Source of the DNA: Pseudolabrys sp. FHR47
GTDB taxonomy: Bacteria; Pseudomonadota; Alphaproteobacteria; Rhizobiales; Xanthobacteraceae
Length of the DNA stretch: 64,000 nucleotides
Direction of reading: 5' to 3'
Assembly (NCBI RefSeq): GCF_005153485.1
Contig: NZ_CP039740.1
Span: forward strand, 2,793,001 to 2,857,000
The position numbers and the translations under genes are program-made. The notes under the pieces are model-generated. The model worked only from the letters and a program-made list of their open reading frames with translations. It was not told the origin of the DNA and made no database searches. This document shows positions 35,333 to 47,553 of this stretch, one piece after another. Within the stretch, counting starts at the first letter, position 1; every line of letters starts with the position of its first letter.

Positions 35333-36967
35333 ATGGAAACGTTCGATTACGTGATTGTCGGCGCCGGGTCCGCCGGCTGCGTGCTGGCCAACCGGCTGAG
35401 CGAAGACCGCAATGTCAGCATCTGCGTGCTGGAAGCCGGACCCGCCGACTGGCATCCCTACATCCACATCCCGGCGGGCTTCATCAAGACCTTCTACAAC
35501 ACGCGCATCAATTGGTGTTACGCGCAGGAGCCCGGCGACTACACCAACGGCCGCCGCATCTTCTCGCCGCGCGGCAAGACTCTCGGCGGCTCCTCCTCGA
35601 TCAACGGCCACATCTACAATCGCGGCCAGCGCAATGATTTCGACACCTGGGCCCAATATGGCAACCGCGGCTGGGGCTATGCCGACGTGCTGCCCTACTT
35701 CAAGCGCATGGAACGCCGCATCGGCAACGGCGACGACACCTATCATGGCCGCGGCGGCGAACTCACCGTCACCGACATCGACTGGCGCGACCCTTTGTGC
35801 GACGCCTTCATCGACGGCGCGGTGAGCCTCGGTATCCCGCGCAATCCCGATTACAACGGCGCCATGCAGGAAGGCGTCTCCTACGCCCAGCGCACCATTC
35901 ATAACGGCCGCCGCATCAGCGCCGCCACCGCCTTCCTGCATCCGGCGTTGAAGCGCGGCAATGTCACCGTGCGCACCCACGCGCATGCCACCGAAATCAT
36001 GTTCGACGGCAAGCGTGCCACCGGCATTCGCTATACGGTCGGCGGCCGCGGCGGTGAGACGAAAGAGGTGCGTGCGCGCAAGGAAGTGATCCTGTCCGGC
36101 GGCTCGTATAATTCGCCGCAGCTGCTGCAATTGTCCGGCATCGGCCCGGCCGAACTCCTGCAATCGCGCGGCATCGCCGTGAGGCATGCGCTGCCCGGCG
36201 TCGGCGAAGGCTTGCAGGATCATTACGCGCCGCGTTCCGTGGCGCGCGTCAAGAACATCAAGACCATCAACCAGCGTGCCCGCGGTCTTAATCTGGCAAT
36301 AGAAGCGCTGAACTGGGCGGTCAACCGCCGCGGCATTCTCGCGCTGTCGCCGACGCTCGTGTACTGCTTCTGGCATTCCGGCGAGACCGCGGAGACTTCG
36401 GACCTTCAGCTCACCTTCACGCCGGCCAGCTACATGGAAGGCGAACAGGGCAAACTCGAGCGCGAACCCGGCGTCTCGGTGGCGTCATGGCAGCAGCGGC
36501 CCGAAGCGCGCGGCCATGTCCGCATCCGCTCCAGTGATCCCTTTGAGCCGCCGGCGATCCAGACCAATTATCTCGGCCACGAGCTCGACCGCCGCGTCAC
36601 CATCGCCGGCATGAGACTGGCGCGCCGCCTGCTCTCCTCGGTGCCGATGCAGCCTTATTACGACTACGAGGACTTCCCCGGCCCGAACGTGCAGAGCGAC
36701 GACGAATTCCTGCACGCCGCGACCATGCGCGGCCAGACCACCTTTCACCCCGGCTGCACCTGCCGCATGGGGCCGTCCACCGACAAGATGGCGGTTGTCG
36801 ACGACACGCTCCGCGTCCACGGCCTCGAGGCCCTGCGCGTCGTCGATGCCTCGATCATGCCGCGCATGATCTCGGCCAATCTCAATGCCTCGACCCTGAT
36901 GATCGCCGACAAGGCTTCCGACATGATCCGCGGCCGGCCCGCCCCGGAAGCAGCCACAATTGCATGA
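35333..36967 (+). CDS. GMC family FAD-dependent oxidoreductase (choline/alcohol dehydrogenase-like)
   Basis: A 544-residue flavoenzyme. The ADP-binding motif VGAGSAGCVLANRLSED is at about 9-25, the GMC signature GKTLGGSSSINGHIYNRG near 82-99, and the second signature SGGSYNSPQLLQLSGIG near 257-273. Active-site His lies in TTFHPGCTCRMG and the C-terminal ISANLNASTLMIADKASDMI is diagnostic. Likely substrates are primary alcohols or choline; the family is too broad to choose. It is inserted between dnaB and alr, which are adjacent in many relatives, and is not part of their function. Confidence 0.92.
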   Translation: METFDYVIVGAGSAGCVLANRLSEDRNVSICVLEAGPADWHPYIHIPAGFIKTFYNTRINWCYAQEPGDYTNGRRIFSPRGKTLGGSSSINGHIYNRGQRNDFDTWAQYGNRGWGYADVLPYFKRMERRIGNGDDTYHGRGGELTVTDIDWRDPLCDAFIDGAVSLGIPRNPDYNGAMQEGVSYAQRTIHNGRRISAATAFLHPALKRGNVTVRTHAHATEIMFDGKRATGIRYTVGGRGGETKEVRARKEVILSGGSYNSPQLLQLSGIGPAELLQSRGIAVRHALPGVGEGLQDHYAPRSVARVKNIKTINQRARGLNLAIEALNWAVNRRGILALSPTLVYCFWHSGETAETSDLQLTFTPASYMEGEQGKLEREPGVSVASWQQRPEARGHVRIRSSDPFEPPAIQTNYLGHELDRRVTIAGMRLARRLLSSVPMQPYYDYEDFPGPNVQSDDEFLHAATMRGQTTFHPGCTCRMGPSTDKMAVVDDTLRVHGLEALRVVDASIMPRMISANLNASTLMIADKASDMIRGRPAPEAATIA

Positions 36968-37016
36968 TTGAACCGGCTCGCCCGCAATGGACGCGACGCG
37001 CCCGGACCATTAAACC

Positions 37017-38198
37017 ATGCGCATGGCCACCATCGATCTGATCGAAACCGCCCCGCCGGTCGACACCGGCATTGTCGAGAAGGACGGCCCGCCCGCCGTG
37101 CAGGCCGGCGGCACCCTGACCATCGACCTCGGCGCGCTGACCGCCAACTGGCAGACCCTGCGCCGCCGCGCCACCCCGGCCGAATGCGCCGCCGTGGTCA
37201 AGGCCAATGCCTACGGCCTCGGCATCGAGCCGGTCGTGCATGCGCTGGCCAAGGAAGGCTGCAAGACCTTCTTCGTCGCCGAGTTGAGCGAAGCGCGCCG
37301 CGTGCGCGCCGCCGCCCCCGATGCTGCGATTTATGTGCTGAACGGCGTCATGCCGGGCGCCGGCCCAGAGTTCTCGGTGCTCAAGGCCAAGCCCGTGATC
37401 AGTTCGACAGTCGAACTCGCCGAATGGGATGCCTATTGCGCCGCCTCCGGCTGGCGCGGTGGCGCGGCGCTCCATGTCGACACCGGCATGAACCGGCTCG
37501 GCGTCTCGATCAACGAAGCCGCCGCGCTCGCGCACCGCATCCGCGCCGAGAACCACGGCATTCATCTCCTGATGAGTCACTTCGCCTGCGCCGAAGAGAC
37601 CGACAACGCGCTCAACGAGAAGCAGATCAAGCTGTTCCGCGAAGTGCGCCTCCTGTATCGCGGCATTCCCGCGTCGCTGTCGAATTCATCCGGCATCTTC
37701 CTTGGCGACACCGCGCATTGCGACGTGGTGCGGCCGGGCGTGGCGCTCTATGGCGTCAATCCGACGCCGGACAAGCCGAACCCGATGCGGCCGGTGGTCG
37801 ATCTCAAAGTACGCGTTCTTCAGGTGCGCAGCGTGACGCGCGGCGACACCGTCGGCTACAGCGCCACATGGACCGCACGGCGTGCGACGCGCATCGCCGT
37901 GATCGCGGCCGGCTATGCCGATGGATTATCGCGCGCGTCCGGCTCGACCGATGAAACGCCGGGCGGCTCGGCCATCGTCGCCGGCAAGCTCTGCCCGATC
38001 GCCGGCCGCGTCTCGATGGACCTCACGACCATCGACGTCTCCGAACTCCCCGAAGGCGCCGTGCGCCGCGGCGACATGGTGACTTTGATCGGCGACGCCC
38101 TCACCCTCGACGAAGTCGCCCGTGGCGCGAGCACCATCGGCTACGAGATCCTGACCAGCCTCGGGCGGCGATATCACCGGGTGTATCGGCGGGATTAA
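37017..38198 (+). CDS. alr: Alanine racemase
   Basis: PLP-dependent interconversion of L- and D-alanine for peptidoglycan. The 393-residue protein has the Schiff-base lysine K62 in AAVVKANAYGLG, the catalytic Tyr region VGYSATW, and the C-terminal ISMDLTTIDVSELP block (here read as VSMDLTTIDVSEL). Start is ATG 37017, with ATG 37023 as an in-frame alternative. radA follows 93 bp downstream. Confidence 0.96.
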   Translation: MRMATIDLIETAPPVDTGIVEKDGPPAVQAGGTLTIDLGALTANWQTLRRRATPAECAAVVKANAYGLGIEPVVHALAKEGCKTFFVAELSEARRVRAAAPDAAIYVLNGVMPGAGPEFSVLKAKPVISSTVELAEWDAYCAASGWRGGAALHVDTGMNRLGVSINEAAALAHRIRAENHGIHLLMSHFACAEETDNALNEKQIKLFREVRLLYRGIPASLSNSSGIFLGDTAHCDVVRPGVALYGVNPTPDKPNPMRPVVDLKVRVLQVRSVTRGDTVGYSATWTARRATRIAVIAAGYADGLSRASGSTDETPGGSAIVAGKLCPIAGRVSMDLTTIDVSELPEGAVRRGDMVTLIGDALTLDEVARGASTIGYEILTSLGRRYHRVYRRD

Positions 38199-38291
38199 GT
38201 CCCAAACTTTCACCTCTCGGCAAGAATGTTCTTGTAATGTTCTCATGCAGCCCTTACCCTGCCTGAGACCGTTTCGGGGACGATTCTCGCT

Positions 38292-39695
<1,404 letters not shown>

Positions 39696-39970
39696 CGGCT
39701 CCGTGACGCCCCGCTATAGAGGGCGCGCGCAAGGCCGGCCGGAGCGCGTCCGGGCCGGGGCCAAAAAGAGCCTGCGTTTAAGCACTTGGAAGCGACAAAG
39801 CGCCTGGAACCGATAGCGCTTTGGAACCGATATTGACGCCCTGCCCGTGAGCCGCCAAGACGGGCTGGGACAACGTCGTTTTTGGATTCGTCTTGTCTTT
39901 GGATTCGCCGGCCGCCCGTCGCAAGGGGCCGCGCCAACGCCAATTCGCGGAGCGCTTGGAAAAGCCTGGC

Positions 39971-40596
39971 ATGCCGGTCACCCTGCTCGACATCCTGCTT
40001 CTGGTCGTAATGCTGATTTCGGGGCTGCTCGCGATGATCCGCGGGTTCATGCGCGAGATCCTCTCGATCGCCGCCTGGGCGATCGCCGCGCTGGTCACGC
40101 TCTACAGCTTCTCCCGGGCGCTGCCGATCGCGCAGGGATATTTCTCCAGCAACACGGTCGCTACCGCCGTGACCATCGGCGCCATCTTTGTAGCGACCTT
40201 GCTCATCGTCTCGATCATTACCGTCCGGATATCGGACCTAGTTCTCGACAGCCGCGTCGGCGCCCTCGACCGCACGCTCGGTTTCCTGTTCGGCCTCGGC
40301 CGCGGCCTGCTGATTGTGGTGGTGGCCTACCTGTTTTTCGACTGGCTGGTCCCCGATCGCAGCCAGCCAGCCTGGATCAGCGGCGCCAAGTCGAAAGTCG
40401 TGCTCAAGAGCACAGGGGATTGGCTCAAGAGCATGTTGCCGGATGACCCCGAAAGCACCATCTTACAGAAGCTGAAGCGGCCGAAACCGGCCGACGAAGG
40501 GGCTCCCGAGGGCGCGCCGGATCGCCGATCGGAACTAGGCGCAACTCCACGTGTGGCTGCGGTATGGCAGCACGACCCGAAACTGGGAATCCGCTA

Positions 40597-40597
<1 letters not shown>
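39971..40597 (+). CDS. cvpA: CvpA family membrane protein
   Basis: A 208-residue protein with four membrane helices (DILLLVVMLISGLLAMIRGF, IAAWAIAALVTLYSFS, VTIGAIFVATLLIVSIITV, LGRGLLIVVVAYLFF) and a charged C-terminal tail. CvpA is required for colicin V production in E. coli and lies next to purF in many genomes; the molecular role is open. ATG 39971 is chosen over a TTG at 39893, whose leader is basic and not conserved. Its TAA overlaps the purF ATG by one nucleotide. Confidence 0.92.
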
Positions 40598-42111
<1,514 letters not shown>

Positions 42112-42125
42112 GACTTACGGTCCAT

Positions 42126-42204
42126 GACCGTTATGCCCGGCCTTGTGCCGGGCATCCACGTCTTCTAAAGCCCTGAAAAGAACGAAGACGTGGATGGCCG
42201 GGAC
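42126..42204. repeat. Partly decayed palindromic repeat between purF and an SDR gene
   Basis: Left half TTATGCCCGGCCTTGTGCCG plus GGCATCCACGTCTTC; right half GAAGACGTGGATGGCCGGGA. The inner arms pair well, the outer ones do not. It starts 15 nt after the purF stop and runs nearly to the SDR start. Confidence 0.6.
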
Positions 42205-42216
42205 ATTTGGATTCGC

Positions 42217-42957
42217 ATGAGTAAGCCCCTCACCGACAAGATCGCCCTCGTCACCGGCGCCTCGCGCGGCATCGGCGCGGCGGTCGCGCTGCAGCTCGCC
42301 GAAGCCGGCGCGCATGTGATCGCTGTAGCGCGCACTGTCGGTGGGCTGGAAGAGCTCGACGACAAGATCAAGGCCGCCGGCGGCAGCGCCACCCTCGTCC
42401 CGGTCGACGTGAAGGACATGGACGGCATCGCCCGTCTCGCACTCGCCATCAACGATCGCTACCGCCGCCTCGACGTCATGATCGGCAATGCCGGCATCCT
42501 TGGCACGCTGTCGCCGCTGGCGCATGCCGAGCCGAAGGACTTCGACAGCATCTTTGCCGTCAACGTGAAGGCGAACTGGCAACTGATCCGCACCATGGAC
42601 CCGCTGCTGCGCGCCGCGCCGGCGGGCCGCGCGGTGTTCATCACCTCGGGTCTATCCTGGGCCGGCCGCGCCTATACCGGCGTCTACGGCGCGAGCAAGG
42701 CGGCGCTGAACGAACTCGCCCGCAGCTACGCCGCCGAAACGGCGACCACGAATCTGCGCGTCAACCTGTTCAATCCGGGGCCGACGCGCACGCGGATGTA
42801 TGCCTCGGGCTGGCCGGGCATCGACCCGGACACGCTGCCGCCGCCGGAAGAAGTTGCGCAAGCGATCCTGCCGCTGTGCCTGCCGGACTGCGCCGAGAGC
42901 GGCAAGGTGTTCGATTATCGCGCGGGGAAGTTTCTGGGGTTCAAGGCGCCGGAGTAA
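42217..42957 (+). CDS. SDR family NAD(P)-dependent oxidoreductase
   Basis: A 246-residue classical short-chain dehydrogenase: cofactor loop TGASRGIG (13-20), NAG in GNAGILG, catalytic Ser in FITSGLSWAG, and YGASK. The start ATG 42217 gives MSKPLTDKIALVTGAS; a longer frame reads back into the repeat. Position after purF suggests read-through or its own promoter. The substrate is unknown; similarity is general to FabG-like and YciK-like enzymes. Confidence 0.9.
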   Translation: MSKPLTDKIALVTGASRGIGAAVALQLAEAGAHVIAVARTVGGLEELDDKIKAAGGSATLVPVDVKDMDGIARLALAINDRYRRLDVMIGNAGILGTLSPLAHAEPKDFDSIFAVNVKANWQLIRTMDPLLRAAPAGRAVFITSGLSWAGRAYTGVYGASKAALNELARSYAAETATTNLRVNLFNPGPTRTRMYASGWPGIDPDTLPPPEEVAQAILPLCLPDCAESGKVFDYRAGKFLGFKAPE

Positions 42958-42965
42958 CCACCCCC

Positions 42966-43063
42966 GTCATGCCCGCGAAAGCGGGCATCCAGTAGACGCA
43001 AACGCCTCGGAATCAATCGCTGCGATGGCGATTACTGGATCATCCGCTTTCGCGGATGATGAC
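42966..43063. repeat. Dispersed palindromic repeat, family 2, copy 2
   Basis: Begins GTCATGCCCGCGAAAGCGGGC and ends CCGCTTTCGCGGATGATGAC. It starts 9 nt after the SDR stop and separates it from the convergent der gene. It shares GTCAT...ATGAC ends and the core with the copy at 20624-20696. Confidence 0.75.
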
Positions 43064-43087
43064 CAGTCTCCATCGTGTCGCCGTTCG

Positions 43088-44449
43088 TCAATGCTTTCTT
43101 CTCGCCTTCCCCTCATAGGGGTTGGCCTTCTCGCGCAGCATAAGCCTTATCGGCGTGCCGGGCAGTTCGAACGCTTCGCGCAATGAATTGACGAGATAGC
43201 GCTTGTAGGCGTCGGGCACCGCATCGGCGCGCGTGCAGAACACGACGAAGGTCGGCGGCCGCGACGTCACCTGCGTGATGTAGTTGAGCCTGAGCCGGCG
43301 GCCGGACACCGCCGGCGGCGGATGCGCGGAGGTCGCGTCCTCGAACCAGCGATTGAGCGCACTGGTCGGAATGCGCTTGTTCCATACCGCATGGGCATCG
43401 ATGATCGCCTGCATCAGGCGGTCAAGGCCCTCGCCGGTCAGCGCCGACACCGCGACCAGCGGTACGTCGGGCAACTGCATCAGCTTCTCGCGCGCCTTTT
43501 CGCGCAGCTTCGAAATGTCGCCGGGATTGCGGTCCTTGAGGTCCCACTTGTTGACCCCGATCACCACCGCGCGGCCTTCGCTCTCGATCAGGTCGGCGAT
43601 CTTCTGGTCCTGCTCTTCGAAGGCATTATCGACGTCGAGCAACACGACCACGACTTCGGCAAAGCGCACGGCATTGAGCGTCTCGCCGACCGACAGCTTC
43701 TCGATCTTCTCGTCGATGCGCGAGCGGCGGCGCAGGCCCGCGGTGTCATGCAGACGGAATTGATGGCCGTGCCATTCGAGGTCCACGGCAATGGAGTCGC
43801 GGGTCGTGCCCGCCTCCGGCGAGGTCAGCAGCCGCTCCTCGCCGATCAGGCGATTGATGAGCGTCGATTTGCCGGCATTGGGGCGGCCGACAATGGCGAC
43901 GCGGATCGGATGCTCCCCGTCGTCATCGACCTTCTCGATCGCCTCCGCCGTCTTCTCCGGCAAGGCTTCGCGCAGGGCACTGTAGAGATCGGGCAGACCT
44001 TCATTGTGCTCGGCCGACAGCGGCACCGGCTCGCCCAGGCCCAGCGAATAGGCTTCCAGCCGTCCGGACTCCCCGGCCCGGCCCTCCATCTTGTTGACGA
44101 TCAGCACCGCCGGCTTGCCGGATTTGCGCACCAGCGACGCAAAAGCGCGATCGTCCGGCAGCACGCCCGCCCGCGCATCCATGACGAAGAACACGGCGTC
44201 GGCCTGCGCGATCGCGGTTTCGGTCTGCGCCCGCATGCGGCCGGGCAAGGTCTCCGCGCCGGCCTGCTCGAAACCGGCGGTATCGATCACAGTGAAATCG
44301 AGATCGCCGAGCCGCGCCTCGCCTTCACGGCGGTCGCGCGTCACGCCCGGCTGATCATCGACCAGCGCAACGCGGCGGCCGACCAGCCGGTTGAACAGGG
44401 TCGATTTGCCGACATTGGGCCGGCCGACAATGGCGACGGTGAAAGTCAT
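43088..44449 (-). CDS. der: GTPase Der (ribosome biogenesis)
   Basis: Double-GTPase needed for 50S assembly. The 453-residue protein has two G domains: G1 GRPNVGKST near residue 8 with NKMEG, and G1 GRPNAGKST near residue 190 with NKWDL. A KH-like C-terminal domain ends [13 protein letters not shown]. Start ATG at 44449. On the minus strand it follows a YfgM-like gene and a lipoprotein, similar to the yfgM-bamB-der order of E. coli. Confidence 0.97.
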   Translation of the reverse strand: MTFTVAIVGRPNVGKSTLFNRLVGRRVALVDDQPGVTRDRREGEARLGDLDFTVIDTAGFEQAGAETLPGRMRAQTETAIAQADAVFFVMDARAGVLPDDRAFASLVRKSGKPAVLIVNKMEGRAGESGRLEAYSLGLGEPVPLSAEHNEGLPDLYSALREALPEKTAEAIEKVDDDGEHPIRVAIVGRPNAGKSTLINRLIGEERLLTSPEAGTTRDSIAVDLEWHGHQFRLHDTAGLRRRSRIDEKIEKLSVGETLNAVRFAEVVVVLLDVDNAFEEQDQKIADLIESEGRAVVIGVNKWDLKDRNPGDISKLREKAREKLMQLPDVPLVAVSALTGEGLDRLMQAIIDAHAVWNKRIPTSALNRWFEDATSAHPPPAVSGRRLRLNYITQVTSRPPTFVVFCTRADAVPDAYKRYLVNSLREAFELPGTPIRLMLREKANPYEGKARRKH

Positions 44450-44460
44450 GATGTGCCGTT

Positions 44461-44561
44461 TAGAGCGTTTTCAAGCGAAGTGGAAACCGGTTCGCGTAAA
44501 GAAAACGCGACCAAACAAGAATCTAGAGCCCGGCTTTGATTCCATCAAAGCCGGGCTCTAG
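44461..44561 (+). repeat. Bipartite CTAGAGC element, copy B
   Basis: A 101-bp element opposite in orientation to the copy at 23671-23777. Its hairpin is perfect: 18-bp arms CTAGAGCCCGGCTTTGAT and ATCAAAGCCGGGCTCTAG around a TCC loop (44523-44561). The other half carries AGCGAAGTGGAAACCGGTTC and TAAAGAAAACGCG. It fills the gap between der and the lipoprotein gene. Confidence 0.9.
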
Positions 44562-44601
44562 CGCCTTCGCGCGGTCCTCAAAAAGCGGGACCCGCTCTAA
44601 T

Positions 44602-45090
44602 CTAGCGCTGGAACGTACCGGACGGCTGCGGCGCTGGCCATCCGGAGGCGCCCGACGACGATGTCGTGCCTTGCGCAGGTGCCGGCCAGCCGGATGACGG
44701 CTGCGACGTCTGCTGGGCGGCCGGCGCTTCCTGCGATTGCACCGGCGCAACCGGAGCCGCAGCGGTCGGCTTTGGCGTCGTGCGCTTGACGGTTCGCTTC
44801 GGTGCCGGCTTCGGCTTTTGCGGTTCAACCGGCGCGGCGGCCGGTTGCTGCGCAGCCGCGGCATCCGCGCCCGCGGCCGTCTGCGCGCCCATCCGGTATT
44901 CCGGCGGAATGCCCTGGCTCACGCCCGGCACACCCTCGGGGAACAGGTCCTTGCGCTCGCCGGGCAGCTTCTTCTTTTCGTTCAGCCCGAAGATGTCGAG
45001 ATTGTCGGGATCGAAATTGGCGCAGCCCGACAAGACCGGCGCGGCGAGCACCAGCAGAGACAACAACGCGATGCGTGGCAGGCGGCGCAT
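44602..45090 (-). CDS. Short lipoprotein between the YfgM-like gene and der
   Basis: A 162-residue protein. The signal peptide ends in the lipobox PVLSGC, so it is a predicted lipoprotein. A compact conserved-looking region follows (FGLNEKKKLPGERKDLFPEG, then VPGVSQGIPPEYRMG), then a long A/P/Q/K-rich tail with no fold. ATG 45090 is chosen: its GAGG ribosome site overlaps the stop of the upstream gene, whereas the frame's TTG at 45102 has no site. It lacks the PQQ-type beta-propeller repeats of BamB, which occupies this position in E. coli. Confidence 0.75.
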   Translation of the reverse strand: MRRLPRIALLSLLVLAAPVLSGCANFDPDNLDIFGLNEKKKLPGERKDLFPEGVPGVSQGIPPEYRMGAQTAAGADAAAAQQPAAAPVEPQKPKPAPKRTVKRTTPKPTAAAPVAPVQSQEAPAAQQTSQPSSGWPAPAQGTTSSSGASGWPAPQPSGTFQR

Positions 45091-45098
45091 CAAAAACC

Positions 45099-45794
45099 TC
45101 AACCTTTCTTGCCGTCGCCGACCCTCTCGGCGGCAGCCTTGCCTTCGCCGGCAATGAGCGCCGAAAGGACCTCGACGCGCTGACGCGAGCCCGGCGGCGT
45201 TTCGACATCGGCGGTGATCATATCGATATAGCGCTTGGCTTCGGCAAGATCGTTGGCGCGGTACGCCGACAGCGCCAGCAGTTCGCGCGCGCTGTGACGA
45301 TAGGGCCGGCCCGCCGCCGTGATCGGCTCGAGCCTTGCGCGCAGATCGGCAAAGGGCGCGGTGTCGACCACCAGCAGCCCGGCACGCAGCGCCGCGAGAT
45401 CCTGCCAGAGCTGACCAAGCGAGCCGTCAGCAGCGATCGCGCTGTAGGCATTCACCGCCTGCTCCGGCTTATCCGGGCTGACAGCGGCAAGTTCGGCAGC
45501 GGCCCGGAACCGGGCCAAAGCGGCGTAACCCTTCGGCGCCTCGGCGGCGACCTTGGCAAAGGCCTTCTCGGCCTCGGCGTGCTTGCCCTGCTCGCTGAGG
45601 GCGACGGCTTCCTCGAAGGTCGCCCCGGCAACCGCCGCCTTCTGGGCGACGTAATATTCGTAGGCGCGCCAGCCGCCGATACCGGCGACGATGAGCACGG
45701 CGGCAGCAATGACGAAAATGCTGTAGCGGTCCCAGAACGCCTTCAGCTTCTCGCGCCGGACTTCCTCGTCAACTTCGTTGAAAATATCGGCCAC
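45099..45794 (-). CDS. YfgM-like tetratricopeptide membrane protein
   Basis: A 231-residue protein with a cytoplasmic N-terminus MADIFNEVDEEVRREKLKAF, one membrane helix (about 26-46, SIFVIAAAVLIVAGIGGWRA) and a periplasmic TPR-like domain. In E. coli YfgM is a SecYEG-associated factor for periplasmic chaperones. The order YfgM-like, lipoprotein, der mirrors yfgM-bamB-der. Confidence 0.85.
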   Translation of the reverse strand: MADIFNEVDEEVRREKLKAFWDRYSIFVIAAAVLIVAGIGGWRAYEYYVAQKAAVAGATFEEAVALSEQGKHAEAEKAFAKVAAEAPKGYAALARFRAAAELAAVSPDKPEQAVNAYSAIAADGSLGQLWQDLAALRAGLLVVDTAPFADLRARLEPITAAGRPYRHSARELLALSAYRANDLAEAKRYIDMITADVETPPGSRQRVEVLSALIAGEGKAAAERVGDGKKG

Positions 45795-45930
45795 GAATGG
45801 CTCCCCGCACCTTCAAAACCCGCCCCAACCCGGTCCGGGCGCAAGCGGCGTAACCTAGCGGTATGGCGGCCGCAAGGCAAAAAGCGCCCCGGACAGTCTT
45901 TAAGATTCAGGGGGTTAGCGGGGCACAGCG

Positions 45931-46002
45931 CGTAGCCCGCATGGAGCGAAGCGCAATGCGGGACAGAGCAACCCGGATTTCGCTCCGCTCATCCGGGCTA
46001 CG
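45931..46002. repeat. Dispersed palindromic repeat, family 4
   Basis: Begins CGTAGCCCGCATGGAGCG and ends CGCTCATCCGGGCTACG, with an inner AATGCGGG / CCCGGATT pair. It lies in the 220-bp gap between the YfgM-like gene and the panB stop. No promoter is discernible within it. Confidence 0.7.
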
Positions 46003-46016
46003 GGCCCCGCCCGCCC

Positions 46017-46838
46017 CTACTTCTTCTTCATCGGATAAGTGTGCTCGGGCGCCGGGAAGGTCCGGGCCCGGACCTCGGCGGCATAATCGGCCATGGCCTT
46101 TTCGATGCCGGGGCCGAGGTCGCCGAAGCGCTTGACGAATTTCGGCACCCGCGGCGTCAGGCCCAGCATGTCTTCCATCACCAGCACCTGCCCGTCGCAG
46201 GCGACCGAGGCGCCGATACCGATGGTCGGGATCGGCACTGTCTCGGTGATCTTGCGCCCCAGCGGCTCGGCAATCGCTTCGAGCACCACCGAGAAGGCGC
46301 CGGCTTCGCTGACCGCAATGGCGTCCTGCTCGATCGGCGCCCAGTCGGTCTCATCACGCCCCTGCGCGCGGAACGAGCCGATGGTGTTGATCGACTGCGG
46401 CGTGAGGCCGACATGCGCCATCACCGGCACGCCGCGCTCGACCAGGAAGCGGATGGTCTCCGCCATGCGCGCGCCGCCTTCCATCTTGATGGCGCCACAG
46501 CCGGTTTCCTTCATAACGCGCGCCGCGCTCATGAAGGCCTGCTCCTTCGACGCCTCGTAGGAGCCGAACGGCATATCGACCACGACGAGCGCGCGCGCCG
46601 AGCCACGCATCACCGCGTGGCCCTGCAGGATCATCATGTCGAGCGTCACCGGCACAGTGGTCTCGAGACCGTGCATCACCATGCCAAGCGAGTCGCCAAC
46701 GAGAATGACGTCGCAGTATTTGTCGGCGAGCCGCGCCGTGTGAGCGTGATACGACGTCAGCATCACGATGGGCTCGCCGCCCTTGCGCGCGCGGATATCC
46801 GGCGCGGTGAAGCGCTTGATCTGTTCCTGAACCGACAC
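46017..46838 (-). CDS. panB: 3-methyl-2-oxobutanoate hydroxymethyltransferase
   Basis: First step of pantothenate synthesis: transfers a hydroxymethyl group from 5,10-methylene-THF to ketoisovalerate. The 273-residue protein has [13 protein letters not shown] with the metal-ligand Asp, [14 protein letters not shown] and AHVGLTPQS. The start is GTG at 46838 with a GGGAG site just upstream. The NnrU-like gene lies upstream with a 34-nt gap, suggesting one transcript. No panC or panD is nearby. Confidence 0.96.
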   Translation of the reverse strand: MSVQEQIKRFTAPDIRARKGGEPIVMLTSYHAHTARLADKYCDVILVGDSLGMVMHGLETTVPVTLDMMILQGHAVMRGSARALVVVDMPFGSYEASKEQAFMSAARVMKETGCGAIKMEGGARMAETIRFLVERGVPVMAHVGLTPQSINTIGSFRAQGRDETDWAPIEQDAIAVSEAGAFSVVLEAIAEPLGRKITETVPIPTIGIGASVACDGQVLVMEDMLGLTPRVPKFVKRFGDLGPGIEKAMADYAAEVRARTFPAPEHTYPMKKK

Positions 46839-46872
46839 TGTTGGTCTCCCGGGCAGTTATCGCGTCAAAGCT

Positions 46873-47454
46873 CTATCGCGAAAAGACAGGCACGCCGATG
46901 ACGTAAGGATGGAAGTAGACGCTGAGCACGCCATAAAGCGCGAGGCCGATGACAATGACGATGACATCATTGCGGTAGCCGGATGGCGCGGTGGCGGGTC
47001 CGTTATCGCCGCGCTTCTTGGCGGCGATGCGCGCCATCACGCCCCAAGCCAGGAACGAACCGAACAGCAGGATCGAGCCAAGATCGCCATTGGCAATGAG
47101 ATGCGCCAGCGCCCAGGTCTTGATGCTCGTGAGCATCGGATGCTTGAGCTTTGTCTTGATGTGGCTGGGGATGTAGGTCGCGACGAAAAAGATCGACGCG
47201 AACAGCATCAGCGTCGCGGCGATGTGGCGCGTGAAGGCCGGCGGATACCAGACGTCGATCCAGCCGGTGGCGCGATATTGCGCGAAGCCCCAGACGATCA
47301 GTGCGAGGCCGGCGAGCGACACGATTGAGAAGACGACGCGATAGCCGTTTGTGCCGAGCCGCTCGATCGCGGCGGCGCGGGCATCGCGTTTGGTCACGAA
47401 CAGATGCGAGGCATGAAAGATCGCCAGCCCGGCGATGAGGATAGTGAGGCCCAT
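46873..47454 (-). CDS. NnrU family protein
   Basis: A 193-residue membrane protein with about five helices (MGLTILIAGLAIFHASHLFV at the N-terminus, then a GWIDVWYPPAFTRHIAA loop and KHPMLTSIKTWALAHLIANG). NnrU proteins sit in nitric-oxide-responsive regulons of denitrifiers, but the family is also found outside them; no other denitrification gene is in the window. A divergent FAD oxidoreductase starts about 100 bp away. Confidence 0.88.
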   Translation of the reverse strand: MGLTILIAGLAIFHASHLFVTKRDARAAAIERLGTNGYRVVFSIVSLAGLALIVWGFAQYRATGWIDVWYPPAFTRHIAATLMLFASIFFVATYIPSHIKTKLKHPMLTSIKTWALAHLIANGDLGSILLFGSFLAWGVMARIAAKKRGDNGPATAPSGYRNDVIVIVIGLALYGVLSVYFHPYVIGVPVFSR

Positions 47455-47553
47455 AATGCACCCGGATTGACGTAACTATTGGCGGCGCAGTAGAGGCGAT
47501 GACGGCTTGCATTGCAAGCCGTTTACCGCACTGCAACCTCCGGAAATCCGCCA

